A DNA stretch of 64,000 nucleotides, taken from assembly GCF_001640805.2 (NCBI RefSeq), contig NC_066855.1:349071-413070 (forward strand), read 5' to 3'. A model generated the notes under the pieces. It saw nothing but the letters and a program-made list of their open reading frames with translations. It did no database searches and was not told the DNA's origin. Positions within the stretch are counted from its first letter, which is position 1; each line of letters begins with the position of its first letter. The DNA is from Lates calcarifer (taxonomy: Eukaryota; Chordata; Actinopteri; Centropomidae). Of this stretch, positions 32,981-46,654 are shown piece by piece. The translations under genes and the position numbers were made by a program.

Positions 32981-33761
32981 CAGTGCAGCAGGATAAAGCG
33001 ATGAAGCCCACGGTTTCACATACACTGGTTAATCTGCCACAATATCAACACTGACCCTCCTCTCCATGTTACTGTATGGAACATGGATTACAACATGTCC
33101 ACGCTCCAGAGACTTGGTTTTTCCCTCAGAGACAAAGACAGTGTTGCTCGACAGAGAAGGTAAAGAGTCAAGTTGAGTTTTACAGATGAGATTCACTCTC
33201 TTTAACCTGAAATACAGTTCAAATACACACTGTGGTCAGTAAGTCTCCATGCAGAGTTAACACACCACACACATTACACACGATTATCTACACTGCCAAG
33301 AGTTAAGAGCCATGTCACACCTGATGACTGCTCTGACTGGGGTGTGACCTGAGGAAAGAACAAACAAAAAGAAAACTCGTCCACGCCGAGGCAGGAAAAG
33401 AGAACCCAAAACAAAACAAGTGAACAACTAAAGTCCTCCCCTGGCAGGAGATCTTAACAGAGCACTGACGCTCAGCAGGGAAAATCTTAAAAACAGCCTG
33501 AGGCCTGCAGGTCGTTTCTGCACTCTTTGTCTTCCCTGCATGGGATGAGGTGTGCACCTGCCTCTCTGCAGCAACCTGGTCCCACACTGCAACCTGCAGT
33601 CGTCCTGCAGACAGCGCCTTGTCTGCAAACTCACCCACTGGTGCACCTCCCCTTTTTTTACTGTCAAATGCTGCCAATGAATGAATGAGGCAGTTTCATA
33701 CGGTGCGAAATCACAACAGAACTTCTCTTATAGAGACTGTACTCTTTACAGTCTCACTTAC
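32981..33761. other. No gene supported
   Basis: Minus frame 33315-33677 (120 codons, first codon not ATG) has no recognisable domain. Several CTGCAG hexamers cluster at 33500-33612. A minus GTGAGT donor lies near 33627-33632. Confidence 0.45.
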
Positions 33762-33837
33762 AGAAAGAGAAAGAGAAAGAGAAAGATAGAGGAGTGTAGG
33801 GACGAGAAAGAGAGAGAGAGCAGGAGGAAAGAGAACA
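33762..33837. repeat. Purine-rich tract with (AGAAAG)n and (AG)n
   Basis: Four to five AGAAAG units, then an imperfect purine run ending in AGAGAGAGAG. Confidence 0.9.
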
Positions 33838-34505
33838 CACATACAGATGTAAAATTAATAACAGAACTGATGATGAAGAATAATAATGGGAAAGCTGAAC
33901 AATCTGATCTGTGGTCAGCCAGTATTCTCAGGCTTCAACCAGTGAAGCAGCAGGATGGAGGGAGGAGGGATGACTGTAGCTAATGAAGAGAGAGAGAGGA
34001 GAGGAGGAGACAGAGGCAACAGGTGAACGAACTGAGAAAAGATTCTCATGTCTGACCCGACTGAAGCAGTGGAGCTGTATGTGTTGTTTGCCACAAAGTA
34101 CCTATTGAAGTAATTAAAGTGTTTGCAGTGAAGCACCTTAAGCTCTGTGACCCCCCCCCAACCCGGTCTGTGTGTGACTGTGAGTGCTCCTCACACACCG
34201 ATGTGTTTGATAGGGAAAGGTGGGACGGTGCTCTCTAACCAACAGAGGGACGTTACATTGTGCATTATTTATCACCAGGGCTGCTGTTGATGTTGTTTAG
34301 GAATAAATGATGAACTAAGGAACGTTCCCTCTCAGAGAACATCAACCTGAATCTTCACCTTTCACATTTAACTTCTAAGAAAACTGAGCGGAAAAATTAT
34401 ATAGACAGGAGGCTTTCAGATTTAAAGGCCACACGTCTGAAGGCCAGACTGCAGAGGAGCATTCTGAATGATGCAGATGTTGTTTGACACGAGATCACAC
34501 AGGGG
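33838..34505. other. No gene seen
   Basis: Further purine-rich patches (33955-34020) and a C9 run near 34151-34159. No frames of note. Confidence 0.55.
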
Positions 34506-34548
34506 AACACACACACACCCACTCACACACACACACACACACACACAT
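34506..34548. repeat. (CA)n microsatellite, interrupted
   Basis: CA runs split by CCCACT near 34518-34523. Confidence 0.95.
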
Positions 34549-34847
34549 TACAGGCCTCGTTTCCTGGATGTACTCGCAGGGGTTTATGTCCTCACCACAG
34601 CAGTGTTTTATCTTGTCAGGATGCATCTCCTCCAGCAGCTGAATATAGTTCCTCTGTTATTTGTGCTGACAGAGGCTGTGGAGGAAGCCGAGGTCTGTGG
34701 TTTGTTTACGTGTGCAAGTGTGTGTTTGTGTGCGCACATGCCAAGCTGAATGAAATTTATCACTGCTGGTCCCACCGATCTCTGAGTGTACTCCTGAAAT
34801 GAGCATCTGATACATTATAAAGCTGTATGGCCAGAGGGGTTCCTGCA

Positions 34848-34848
<1 letters not shown>

Positions 34849-34874
<26 letters not shown>
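34849..34874. repeat. (TG)n microsatellite
   Basis: About 13 TG dinucleotides. The 300 bp between this and the CA tract hold no recognisable gene. Confidence 0.95.
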
Positions 34875-34879
<5 letters not shown>

Positions 34880-35499
34880 CATGTGTCGTCTGTGTTGTCG
34901 TTTCCAAGGAGATGGTGTCCTTCAGCGCTGGTGAGGATCCTCAGCCTGACAGGGCGTCCCGTCAGGAGGGTCATCTTTAAACTCTGCAGAATGTCCTCAA
35001 AGTACTCAGCTTGTCCTCGTCTTCTCTTCACATGTGAGACAGACATTTTCTTCTTTCTCTGAATGGGGACCGTCCCTGTCTCCTGTGTGCGTCCCTGCAG
35101 TTTTGGGGCTAATTTGATTGTACCTTGACACAGCGGGTGGTAAACTGGTTTTCTGTGAAGGAGGTCATTTAGAGATGGAGATGACTCAGTTATTATTTCA
35201 GGTTTAGGTTTGGTTCGTTACCCAGTGACCGGACATGTGAAACACCACATCACATTACCCACACATTAAGTCTCTCTGCAAGCCTGACACATGCTTCTAT
35301 GAACACTCCCAACAGCTCGACTAATCTTCAGAGACCGGTTGAGGGCCGAGCAGCAGTCGACCAAACGCAGAGACGATCACATCTCAGACAGCGCCGTCTC
35401 TGGCTGTGAATTTACCCTCAGCATCTACTGAATGAAACCATTTTTCAGTCTGATTTCACACTCAGGGGTATCCTCGTCTTGTACCTGCCATTAAAAAGT
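34875..35499. other. No gene seen
   Basis: Short frames only. CpGs are slightly enriched at 35290-35400 with no other promoter sign. Confidence 0.55.
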
Positions 35500-35765
35500 A
35501 GCAGTGATGATAAGACAATTAGCAGGCTAATTTCAATTAGAGAGTCTTAATAAGCCATTAAGAGCTGTCTGTTCCTAATGATCACTAGAGGCAAGCAAAC
35601 TAAGTGATGTAAATGCTGATATAGAGTGCTATAATTTAAACCAGGTATTACACTCTTTCATTTATAATTAATGGGAGCTGAGGTGATTATATAACATGAC
35701 ACTAAATTGCAGTGCTGAGCTGACCCAGAATTGATCTGTTAATAGGCTAAAGCCCCTGAATATGG
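35500..35765. other. CNE-like, TAAT/ATTA-dense block
   Basis: GACAATTAGCAGGCTAATTT, CAATTAGAG, AATAAGCCATTAAG, TATAATTTAAA and TTATAATTAATGGG occur within 250 bp, without simple repeats. This dense set of homeodomain-type cores resembles vertebrate conserved developmental enhancers. Conservation itself cannot be seen from one sequence. Confidence 0.3.
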
Positions 35766-38700
35766 TGCTCTTTTTTCCTGCCTGGGAGTCCATTTCTTTA
35801 ACGTTCAGACGGTGGTAATCTGGTAATCATCTCTCTCTGCTGCAACTCCTCAGCCTCCTCTGTGGAATCCACAAATTCAGGCTTGACTTATAATTGAATA
35901 TTGATTTGTTTGTCTCACTTCTTCTCTCTCTTACTCCACCCTCTTAAAAATGTAATTAGATATTTGGCCCTGCAATGAACATACATGTGTAACAGGGCTC
36001 ATCAGAGGCTGAAGCTCATGAGGGCTGATTTGATTCTGATGTCAGGGTGGGCTCCGTAAACACATGGCATGAGCATAAATCACACTTTAGTGTGTTGGAG
36101 CATGACACTGTGCATTTAATGAGTAGAATGGGGCCTGCCGACACTGATGACATTTTCAGAGAGAGAGAGACACAGGAAAGAGAGAGAGGGAACAGGAGCG
36201 TGTGCACTCATACAGTTTGTTCATGGTTTCATTTTCATGATGCCAAAATAATCTGGTTTATTTGCCTTGGTTCAGTTAATCTAGTTTCATACCAGATTAA
36301 TAATTCTGACAAAAACAATTGTTGAAATGAAATCTAATGTATTTAAATGTCAATAAATGCCTCTGGTGAACCACTTCCTATTAATATTTACATATGAGGA
36401 ACTCATTATTATAATCCTGCTGACACGGAGACAGAGACACTAGCATGGCTGGAGACTAATCTGTCATGCATCATGCAGCCGACATGACAAAGGAGAGTCA
36501 CTGAGAGTAAGGTCAAGATCATTCCTTCATTTAGGGTCAGCATGGACAAGCCAGAGACAGAGAGCAGGCAGTGGTCAGCAGCAGGCTGACAGCAGAACCA
36601 GGCTGACAAAAACCAGTAAGTAAGGCTGGAATCCACAGAGTAATAGGAAGTAGATCTCTAGTCTCTTGCCTCTGTTCTGGTTGATATACAAACAACTTGG
36701 CAACTGGTGATGCTTTCAGTCCACGCTGACGGTCCTTTACTATCCACGTCCAGGCTTTTTAATTTACCACAGGGTTAGATGATACAAATGGAATCGAGCT
36801 GAGAGCGTCCAAAAACAGAACTTTATATGATGATGGAAATAATGGCTCACCACAAGTTTTAAATGGCTCTATGTGTAATGGAACTAATTAGAGTGCAGGT
36901 TGGATCACAGCTGTGCAAACAGTGCCAGAGCCAGAGAGACTATCGACATTATCATCTGCATCAGAGCCTCATCCCAACACTCTAAATCCACTCACATTAG
37001 TCTTTTATTACTCACTGTGCCAGTAAAGGCTGTTTGTGTTCTCTCTGTGGCCGTAACAACAGGTGAATGTCTTTGTCTCAACTTTCTCATCATGCTGTCT
37101 CATCGTTTTTACCATGTGGAACAGGAAACTCAGTGATATTAACAGACAAAGTTTAAGAGAAACATCAATAATAATTTCCACTTTATTAAACCCCAGGACC
37201 GACAGACTGACCCCCCCCCCCCCGACCTATAAACACACAGCTGTAAATCAGTAGACAATCATCATCACACCTCCCACTATAAGCAGCAGCTCTTACTTTT
37301 TGCTAAATTAACTTTTAAAACACAAAGGTTTTATATTTGTCAAACTTTCCCAGAGCACAGAAAAGCCATGTTTATGCATGAGATGTGGCTTCAATGTAAA
37401 GTTTACAGGCACAGTGGGAGCGAGCAGAGCCAGCAGGAGAAACTCTGAGGAGCATGTGCAGTGAGCCGAGCAACGCACAACAAACCCTAAAGAAATCAAG
37501 AAGATGATGGAAGAGGTTTGGGTTGATGTGCTCATGTTGGCGCTAAGTTTCCAGTTCATCCATGGTCCACAGTTCTAATGCAGAGCTCTGACTGGTCGAC
37601 TGGTTTCTCCAACTGTTGTCAATGATCACACTGGATCCATATGAATCAAAATGGAGACGTGAGTGAGGACTCAGAGGGATACTGTTAGACTGTGTTGGAA
37701 ACTATGAAAACAAGTCGTCTGCTCTGGTCTCCACCAGCTGCTGAGAAACATCCACTATGTCCACTGGATCGTCACCGTCTGTCCGTCGTCTGTCTGTCTG
37801 TCTGTGCAGTGTACAGCAGATTTATCACATCAACAGCTGCCTGTTAGAGCTTTACCCTGAACATGATTTCCTGAGTGAATTTCAACTTTTTACCTGCTGT
37901 ATTTTTGGGTGCACTGAGTTTGAACCTATACAAATTTAATCATCTGAGATGTGAGACTTTCCTGTGGCAAAAAGAACTCCATTCATTGTTTCAGTGTAAA
38001 TGCAAAGAAGAAAACGTGTCCCGCACAATCTTGTTTTAATTGGCCTCAGCTCTGTGGCTCTGTCACACAACTCATCTGAATTCTCAACTGTGATAAAAAC
38101 ACACATGCAGTGGATTTTATTATGCATGAAAATGAGTAAATACATGTGGTTTGGGATGTGACTCGATGATGTTGCACTCGTCATTTTGTCATTTACACTA
38201 ATGTTTGGAGAAATTTCTCATGATAACATTTATCACAGAACCATCTTTCTGATGCAGTTATAACATATGATTGGATGTGGCATAAAATAAACATGAGCTC
38301 ACTGCCAGTGTGTGCACTGAATAAACTGAGATGTTACAAAAGATCAGCGAAGGACTATTTTTACACTGTGACAAGTCAGACAAATGTAATATCCACAGCA
38401 GGAAATCAGACATCATGGTGGCAATCTAACTGCTGGAGGACTGTAATTAACTGATTATGCCAATTGCAGGACAGAGACAGAGAGAAAATAATAATAACAA
38501 TGCAGAATAACAAATATGTTCAGTTCTTAAAACCGCTTCCAGCTAATAATTACTGCTTATGGTTATAAATGAGTTGTCTCCTTGTTAATTCCTTGCAAGG
38601 GCAAATGGGTGAGAAATTGTTTTGACAACGCAAACAGGCAAAAAAGCAATTATGCCAGATAGGTTGCTGAAAGGGTAGAGACGGCAGGTGTTTGTGTGAA

Positions 38701-40183
38701 AAGTGGAGCATCCACGTGGAAAGACGTGTTTGTCTTCTGGATGAATTTATATGTTTTTTGGAGGCAGCTTCGTGGAACATACAAGCCGGTGTGACAGCCA
38801 CAAAATCTTTTCTGCCTTAATCTCCAAGCTGACATGACTGATAAATGCATGAAAGAAGCTTCAGCTATTCAAGTTAAGCACCATGTCCTTTTCAGTAGCC
38901 TGTAAGTGTTTGTGTATAATTTTGACTTTATTCAAAGTAAATAGAAATGCAGAGACAGGACTTTTGTTGAATATAACCACAGTGATCAGCGATCATGCTT
39001 TGAAGGTTTCCTCAAACGTTTGGGATGATACATTACGAGCTAGAAACAATCTGTTTGGGGTTTGCTTCTCAGGCGAGGTTGGAGAAGGTTGTTGGAGCTA
39101 TAAGCGATAGAAAACCTGAAAGGACACTGTGGTATACTAACTGATATTTTCACACAGTAGCTCTCTAATCTTTGTGTCTGATCTCTCTGAAGGATGCACA
39201 GAGCTCCATCTCCCCTCCCCCCTCCAACCCTCCTCTGTTTACATTGGCTGGGACATATACAGTCCTCAACATTGACTCATGAAATCCATAACTAATTTCC
39301 ATCCTGCCAGCCTCTAACTCATGAAGTATTCATCTGAACATGGAACATCTCAGATACTGGAATGTGTGAAAAAAGTAAGCTGTCCCCAGCACTGTGGCAA
39401 CGAAGGCTGTAGACCAGGCTCTGGTTTCAGCCAATTAACAGCAGCAGACAAAGTCCCGAGTAGTGAAGAGTTTCATGTTATGACTGGGGCCATGAATTGT
39501 TAAACAGCCCCGGTGCTTTCACAATCTGAGAGAGCTGACAAACGCAACTGCTGCGTCTGCCAGACGTGCACTAATTTGACCGTCGGCAATCAGGGGAGCT
39601 CATATTATTGCCATATCGATCTGAGTGAGGAGAGAAATGAACACACAGGTCAGGCTCAGTGAGGCTCCATTAGCTAGTCTAATGGGAAAGAGTCGTGGCA
39701 GCAGAGGAAACTGAGCAGGACACTGATGATACTTATCTGGATGTGCTGGCACATAACTAACAGTGACTGTGTACTGTGTTAAAAGCTGCACTGGAGTGGA
39801 TGTCAGCAAATATGTTTCCTATTACATTTGTCAAATGTCCTAATTAATGAAGTTCCATTCACAAAAAGTGGACTGTGAGAGGATTATAACAGCAGCACAG
39901 CACGTGCTGTATGTTACATATCTAATCAAAGCAGAGGGTGAGCGGCAGAACTGAGACTGTAGCATGAGCAGGTGAACACACACCTGCTCAACAGGCCATT
40001 AGGTGTTGTACAAACATTACTGGGAGGGAAGAGGGCTCAGACAAGGGGAAAGGTTAAGTATTTTTCTCTCTGCTAAAGGGAGAGGAGCTCCAGGTTTATA
40101 TTGTATTTCAGCCTTCATGTGCAGGAGTTATAAACTAAACACAATAGTGACAGGTTCACTGAATCTCCCTGATTCTTCAAACA
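35766..40183. other. Large stretch without genes
   Basis: Short frames only. Simple sequence: imperfect (GA)n at 36158-36190, C13 at 37211-37223, (GTCT/GTCC)n at about 37771-37806. 39540-39620, with 'cactaatttgaccgtcggc' and 'catattattgccatatcga', is compositionally distinct and could be a small conserved element. 38880-39110 has a 75-codon + frame starting at ATG 38883 with no recognisable product. Confidence 0.45.
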
Positions 40184-40434
40184 CAGTGCACTTGGAAAGT
40201 ATTTTTTTCTCCCTCATCAATCTACACTTAATGCTACATAATCACAAAGTGAAAACAAAGAAAAACTGAAATATTACTCTGACATAAGTATTCAGACCCT
40301 TCGCTATGACATGTGACATGTAGCTCAGGTTCCTGCAGTAAATCCAGCTGAGTGGACATTTGGAACACACACCTGTCTGTTTAAGGTTTCACAGCTCATG
40401 ATGCAAAAACCAGGACATGAAGCTGAAGGAACTT
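40184..40434 (+). mobile_element. Tc1-like transposon 5' end with transposase start
   Basis: CAGTGCACTTGGAAAGTATT (40184 on) is the terminal repeat of the common fish Tc1 family. About 60 bp of consensus is missing, and the match resumes at 'tccctcatcaatctacac', 'aaaactgaaatattac', 'cataagtattcagaccctt', 'gctatgacat', 'cacacacctgtct' and 'acagctcatgatgc'. It ends at the transposase start ATG (40417), which reads MKLKEL, close to the M(R)SKEL opening of the family. After about six codons the match is lost. Transposase body and right end are absent, so it is inactive. Confidence 0.85.
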
Positions 40435-43048
40435 AATGCTGCAGTAATTAACCTCTGCTCAAATGACCATGTTTCATCAGCCTCATCCAGCCACACACAC
40501 GTTTTGATTGAAAAGTCATTCACTATTCTTGGGGCCCCAACTTTCAAATTCAGTTTCAACTGGGTTTATTTGCAAAGTAACTGCATAAGTCAGGACAACC
40601 TGATGTTTATACCACCACACTTTGATAGCAGCTCTCCACCACAGGTCTCCTAAGAGACTGTGTGTGAAAAAGAGGAAGTGAAGCTAATTCCTGCATCGTT
40701 ACTGCGCTCGAACATTAGACCTCATCAACCATGTTCTCATAGTGCTGTGTTTTCACACGGTCCTCATATGGCCGTCTGTCCTCACACTCTTCACACAACA
40801 ACACTTAGGTACACTTACTCCACCACACTACCTACTCAATACCAGAGTGCAGCAACAAAGGTAGCATCTATCAGCTAGAGCTGTATATTTTTCTCAGGAG
40901 TTGGTGGAGACCTAAACAGAAAATCAATTTAAATCTGGTGGGCAGAAACACACTGTGTCTGCTGGATGTGTAAATGTGTAACAGTTTGCTGACACATTCA
41001 TAAATGTATATGTCTCTGCTGATCCCAGTGTCTTTAGTGTTAAAGAACCTTTGCTTTGAAACCTTTGTTTTAGCTGATGTGTGTGACTGCCAATTCTCCC
41101 AGAGCTGCAGTTAAGGCACAAATTAAACATATGTAATTTATATGATCAGAAAATAGTGAGAAAACCCTTGGTTACAGTAACCTACACATCATATTTGGCC
41201 TTGAAAAACCTTCACTGTCTTACCATCAAATCACGCTGTCCAGAAATAAGGATTCTTAAATCACATAAGCCATCGACCAGTTATTTGATGAAGAGCCAGA
41301 CTGTGTAATAAGAGTTGCAGAATGCTTCGTCCATTGAGACTTGTGCTGGATTTTAAAAGGGGAACCTGAGCGCTTTGCTCGTGGCTTGACATCAAATATT
41401 TTTAAATCTTTTGTCCTTGTCCCTTATCAGTGTCAGTGCCAAAATAACCGCAGCTTCCCAAAAGACAAATTCTTAATTTAATACTTAAAAAGCCATTTTA
41501 TAGATATATGATATCAAGAGGTGGTACAAGGCATTAAGTGCTCTGTAAAAGTCCTTGCAAAGTATTGAGTCCTTCAAGTGTTTTTTTTTTTCAAGGAAAA
41601 AAATACAGGTGGAAATAATACAATCTACGATTGTTGAGATCGAGCAGTTTGTTGTTGGACATGTACAGATTGAAATGTCTGCTACAGGAGAGCTCTTTTT
41701 AACTTTGCTTTACTCCACATTTTCACTCCTTGCCATGTGTATTCCCATACAATGGCTCGACTAAATAAAAAGAGCTGAATATAAACACTGACTCCACATG
41801 TTAAACAGTCAGCAGGCAGTCAGCTGTTTCATAGCCAGAAACAATATGAACCTCGGCAGTGACTGCAGATGAGTTTGGGTGTTTCTCTACATCGCCCCGA
41901 GCGAATGAACGGCACTAACTCATCTGCTCTAAACGCTCTTGGCCCGTTGTTCTCCACCAACAGCAACAATCATACTGTACTCTACTTGGCTGCTTTCCTG
42001 GTAATGAGAGTTCAATACAACAAGTCGATACAGCGATAATGGTACTCACCGGCCATCTAACTGTGTTAGAAGTGTACAGTATACAGCGAGGGTAGAGTTG
42101 CCATTAAACAATTAGAAACCAACAGTAAAGTGTGTGTGTGTGATTGTGAAGCTACAATCAGAGAGAACAGCTGTCTAACCCACCTCTTCCTAAGAGATGA
42201 CATGCTCACTCCATTGACTTTACATCTCTAACAGGCCACGCGTTGATGATCTTTTAATTTGCTCCAGCCTTTATTATCTATCCCTCCATTACTCCCTAGC
42301 ACACAACCAGATTAAACACTGGGTTCGTGCCATGTGAATTTATTATCATGTCAAAGCCTGTCGTCTTCCTGTCATTTCACTATTTTAGAGCTGCACAACT
42401 CATTGTGTAGAGCTGGAGAAAGGAGGCTTGCATAGTAAGAAGTGAGAGTTGTGTTGCTTAGCATTATGCCAAAACACTGCCAAAACATTTCAACATCTTT
42501 TGTGTCACCCCAAAAAGTAGAAATGGAATCTGCAGCCTTTCAGTTTGATTTGGTGGAGGATAGATGGGGCTTATTGTAGCACAGAAGAGTGATTCTGTTT
42601 TTCCTCTGATTCCACTCTGTTCTGAAGGGGAGAGAGCAGTTTGTTTTCTGTCTGTCCAAAGTCAAGACAAGGAGAGGAGATGAAGGAGAGACGGCCAGAA
42701 CATATGCTTGGTTAGCTCCTCCTGTGGCCGGCCAAGACCGCTTTAATTATAACATTCTGCATCATCCACATGGAAATAAAAGACAAAAACAACACTGTGG
42801 CAGAACGGTGACTGAGGACTCGTTTGGAGGTGAAGAGAATATTTCCTGTTATAGAAGGTGTTGAAACAGTATTGGCACAAGAAACTGGGACTGAGGCGCA
42901 TGTTCAGTTTGTCATTGTCTGATGAGTCAGTGGAAGCTGCTGGGATCATGTTTAAAGGCTTTTTCTATCGTTGGTGATGCATTTGTCAGTTTTAAAATGT
43001 GCATCATCAATGGGCATCAAAGTGGACGTCTTTGGTGTTGGATAAAGT
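40435..43048. other. No gene seen
   Basis: Short frames only. A poly-T/poly-A junction lies near 41580-41602. A minus donor, GATGGCCG|GTGAGT, at about 42050 has only an 11-base interval to the nearest acceptor and is not credible. 41870-41960 has a few extra CpGs. Confidence 0.5.
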
Positions 43049-43164
43049 ACAGAGACAGAGAGAGACAGAGACAGAGAGAGAGACAGACAGAGACAGAGAG
43101 AGAGAGAGACAGAGAGAGACAGAGAGAGAGAGAGAGAGAGTGAGAGACAGAGAGAGACAGAGAC

Positions 43165-43195
<31 letters not shown>

Positions 43196-43227
43196 CAGAG
43201 AGAGACAGAGACAGAGACAGACAGAGA
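43049..43227. repeat. (GACAGA)n/(GA)n tract, 179 bp
   Basis: ACAGAG and GAGA units mixed, with a single T at 43141 and Cs at regular spots on an otherwise all-purine strand. Both strands are open for 70-140 codons (Arg-Gln-Arg-Glu or Ser-Leu-Cys repeats) purely because of the repeat. Confidence 0.97.
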
Positions 43228-46200
43228 TGTCTCTTTCAGTTGATGCTGAGCACAGGTGAAATGAATAACACTGGAGAGAACTTAAAGCTAATTTTACTCC
43301 TTGCTCTGTGTTTGAATGCACCTTTACATTCCCATGCACAAAAACACATTTCATCAGTTTAATAAAGCCTTCACCAGGCTCAGTGACATGAATACAGTGG
43401 GAGCCATTCTTCATTCGAATCACAAAGGCTCTGAAAAGTCTCCGTTTATATAATCATGTATTATCATTGGGTGCTAAAGCCTGGAGTGTAGCATGCAGCA
43501 GGTACTGTGTCTGTATAGAATCTACACTCGAGACAATGGCTTTTCTCTGAGGGGTTTAAGCTGCATCTTCACCTTGTCATGAGCTGCAGTGTAGCAGATG
43601 CTACAGCAGCTTCCAAACATGTCGGATTTTACTGTAAGAAAAATAAGACGGGTTTGTCTGCCTTTTCTTTTTCCCTTTCCCCTTCTCTCCCCACCACGAT
43701 GCAGGTAGTTTGGTAATGGACTGAAGAATCTGGACCAGCTTCTCCCCTGAGGAAAGGTATCTGGGACATGTAGAGGATGCGTGCAAACCTGTTACCTGCT
43801 TCTCTGCTGTGACTTCCTGTTGCTCATATCAAGCTTCTGTGCAGATCACCTGAATCTGCCTGAACAACACTGTCTCTTAGAAATTACATCCATATACAAC
43901 TGAGGTGAAAAGGAAAATAAATAAATATGTAGATGAAGATATACTCACGATTTTAATAGAGAATTTGATCTGATTGCAAAAATGTATTTGTTGTTGTATA
44001 TGAGTAAAAGACAGGGCTGTCTGAAAGACGAGGTCTCACTTCAGACACATCAGAACTCAAGTGAAGAGAAGAAGGTGTAGAACCTTGCCACGTCTCTGGT
44101 TTATTAAGTTTCTCCATATTTTTTAAACCTCACCAACTAAAAAGTAAGAGTGCTGCAGAGACCCACATGGAGGCCCAGTGGTCACGAGGAGTGCTTTACT
44201 CTTTGTTTAGTTCTGGTCTTATAGGAACAGCATGCTGTGCTGCAGGTGCTGTTATTAACATGGTTACCAGTCGTAGTCCTGATGTTACATGTGTTTAAAC
44301 AGAACCAGCTGTGGTCTTAGTGCTAAGTATATGGAGTTTAATGAGTCCAACCACCTCCCATCACAGCTTCAGTAGTAACCTGAAGAGACATCTAATCAGG
44401 CAGAGTTAGTGGAAACACAGTGTGGGGCCTTTAATACGTCTCCCTGTCGCCCTGCCTCCTCTTTAAGAACTCTACATTCTGTGATATCTCTTCTCTCTGC
44501 AGGGACTATTCCATCTTTACTGTGTTCCAAAATGAACACGACCACTGTTTGTTTGAAAATGTCAAACTAACAGCGTTCCCTGTCTTCAGCACTAACTGGT
44601 AACTTTCTCACTCAGCTCCACACGTCCTTTGTTTGGAACCTGTAAAATAAGCTTTAGAAGACACACACTGTTGCATCAGTACAAGTGACTCTCTGCTCTT
44701 TAATTTAAAGCAGCTCACTTGTGCTCCCTTTTCCATCTGCCGGTCCCGACAGGTCCGCTGTGTAACCTGACAAAAGCTCCACTCTCCATGCTCCTGCTGC
44801 TGCTGCTTCATTCAGGCTGCTGAATGTGTGACCACTGGGTCTCTTCATCCACACTGTAAAACCACATCCTGTTTCACACATGGTGCCTGTACTGGGGTTT
44901 CAGTAGACACAGGAAGCAGTGACTGTGGTCCCAGTGACCTAGAAGTCCATGACAGGTCCAATAAAAACAGCTGTACTCTGACCTGACGCCACAGAACGTG
45001 AGGATTCTGTGTTAGTTTGTGAATCATTTCTGACAGACAGAGTCAGACGTCTCTCCAGCTTCCCCTCCAGTTAAAACGGTGCATATTACTTTACAAGGCT
45101 TCCTCAGTGTAACTCTGTGCATAATTGTGTAGCTAACTGCTGAGAATCCCTGAAACTACATGACAGCAGGTTTAGCATTTCTTTTTATCTGCGAGGCTTC
45201 TTGCTGGAGAGCTATAATGCAGCATTTTGTCAGTAAGTTATGCTATCATGACCATTAAGAGAACACAAAGGGAGACCAGCAATCACCTCAGTGCTTTTGG
45301 GAGCGCAGCGTAAACAGACAGCGTTGAATGCAGCTGGGGGAAAGTGCTACGGGAAATTGCCTTATTCAGTTTGCTGATATCAAAGAAATGAGAGTAGTTT
45401 CAAATGACAACACTAAAAAAAACATCCAGACAAAAACAACATTTACATCATTCATCATGTTGGAACACAGACAGATTTCTAAAGGTAAACACCAAATCCA
45501 TTGTTTTTCTACACTAATCCACCAGCAGCAGCATTTCCTCCCCTCAACCCAGGCTCTGAATGTTAAGGCACCTTCTCTCTCAGACTCTGTCTGCTGTTTC
45601 CAAAATATAATCATCATATTCTCCATGGTGCTAATGAATGATGATCAAAGTGCTGTAATCACAGGCCACAGAGCCAGTGTGGGTGGGGCAGCCAACAGGA
45701 TTAATATGTAGTAATTACAGAGCCATGCAGGCCAACAGTCCATCCCTGTGTTAAATGATCATGTTACTCAGCAGATGAGGGTCATGTAGTGAGATTAATG
45801 AGATTAACATGGCAGGTGCAGGGTTGTGTTTTCATGTTTACTGTATTCCTCAACATGATGTGTAATTAAAGAACCTGCTGAAGATGGTGTCTAAAGGGAC
45901 AGTATGGAAGCTCCTGGATTAACACTGGATGACAGATGACTGTCTACAGCCACTGCTTTACTCTGCATCATAACTGAAGTCAACTCAGCCTGTAATATCA
46001 CCCAGACTGATCATCAGTGCTGCCTGCTCTGAAGTGAAATGTGGCCTGTGGTTGTAATTTAACATGTTGCTAAAAAGATCAGTTCGTTTGGAAGGAGAAA
46101 TCTTACTCCCCCCCCCAGTAATTTTTGGTACAGACCTTTATACACTTATTGTCAGATAAGCTACTGATTTGACAGTGTCACTGTTACTTAAAGGCTGTTT

Positions 46201-46654
46201 TTATATCCTCCTCCCAGTGGGATTCAGATGTACCTGCAGAGACGCGCTAAGTGGTGTTTTCATTAATCATGGCAGAGTACCAGGGAAAATTCTGGACACT
46301 GTCTCAGTTTGCATAATGAGAGTTACATCACCTTAATAGGCTTCTCAGACACTCAAATGAAGTGCAGTGGATTTGATTTATGTGCGTGACACAGGGGCCA
46401 GATTGTCCCGTGGTCTGACACTAATGCGATGCAAGGTCTTACTGTACCGTTTAATGTAATGTTTGTGTGACTTTGCAACTGTCACTCATGTTTATTAATG
46501 TTGTTGTGCTCTGAAATCGTCATAAAGTGTTGCTGACAGTTGACTAAGGTCACTTCATTTTTGTGGAGTATGTGTTGTCTACGTTTCCCGAGCACGGCAG
46601 GACTGACAGAGCTAAAGCACCGACTGCTCTCCACAGCAGATGACCTTTACTCGC
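43228..46654. other. Large stretch without genes
   Basis: No frame above 127 codons (+ 45328-45711 and minus 45366-45626 overlap; neither is recognisable). A C9 run lies near 46110-46118. No other named feature. Confidence 0.5.

Noticed and set aside
33315..33677. 120-codon minus frame
   Set aside because: Non-ATG start and no recognisable domain; kept only as a note.
42922..43423. Arg-Glu-Arg-Gln and Ser-Leu-Cys frames
   Set aside because: They run over the GA/GACAGA simple repeat.
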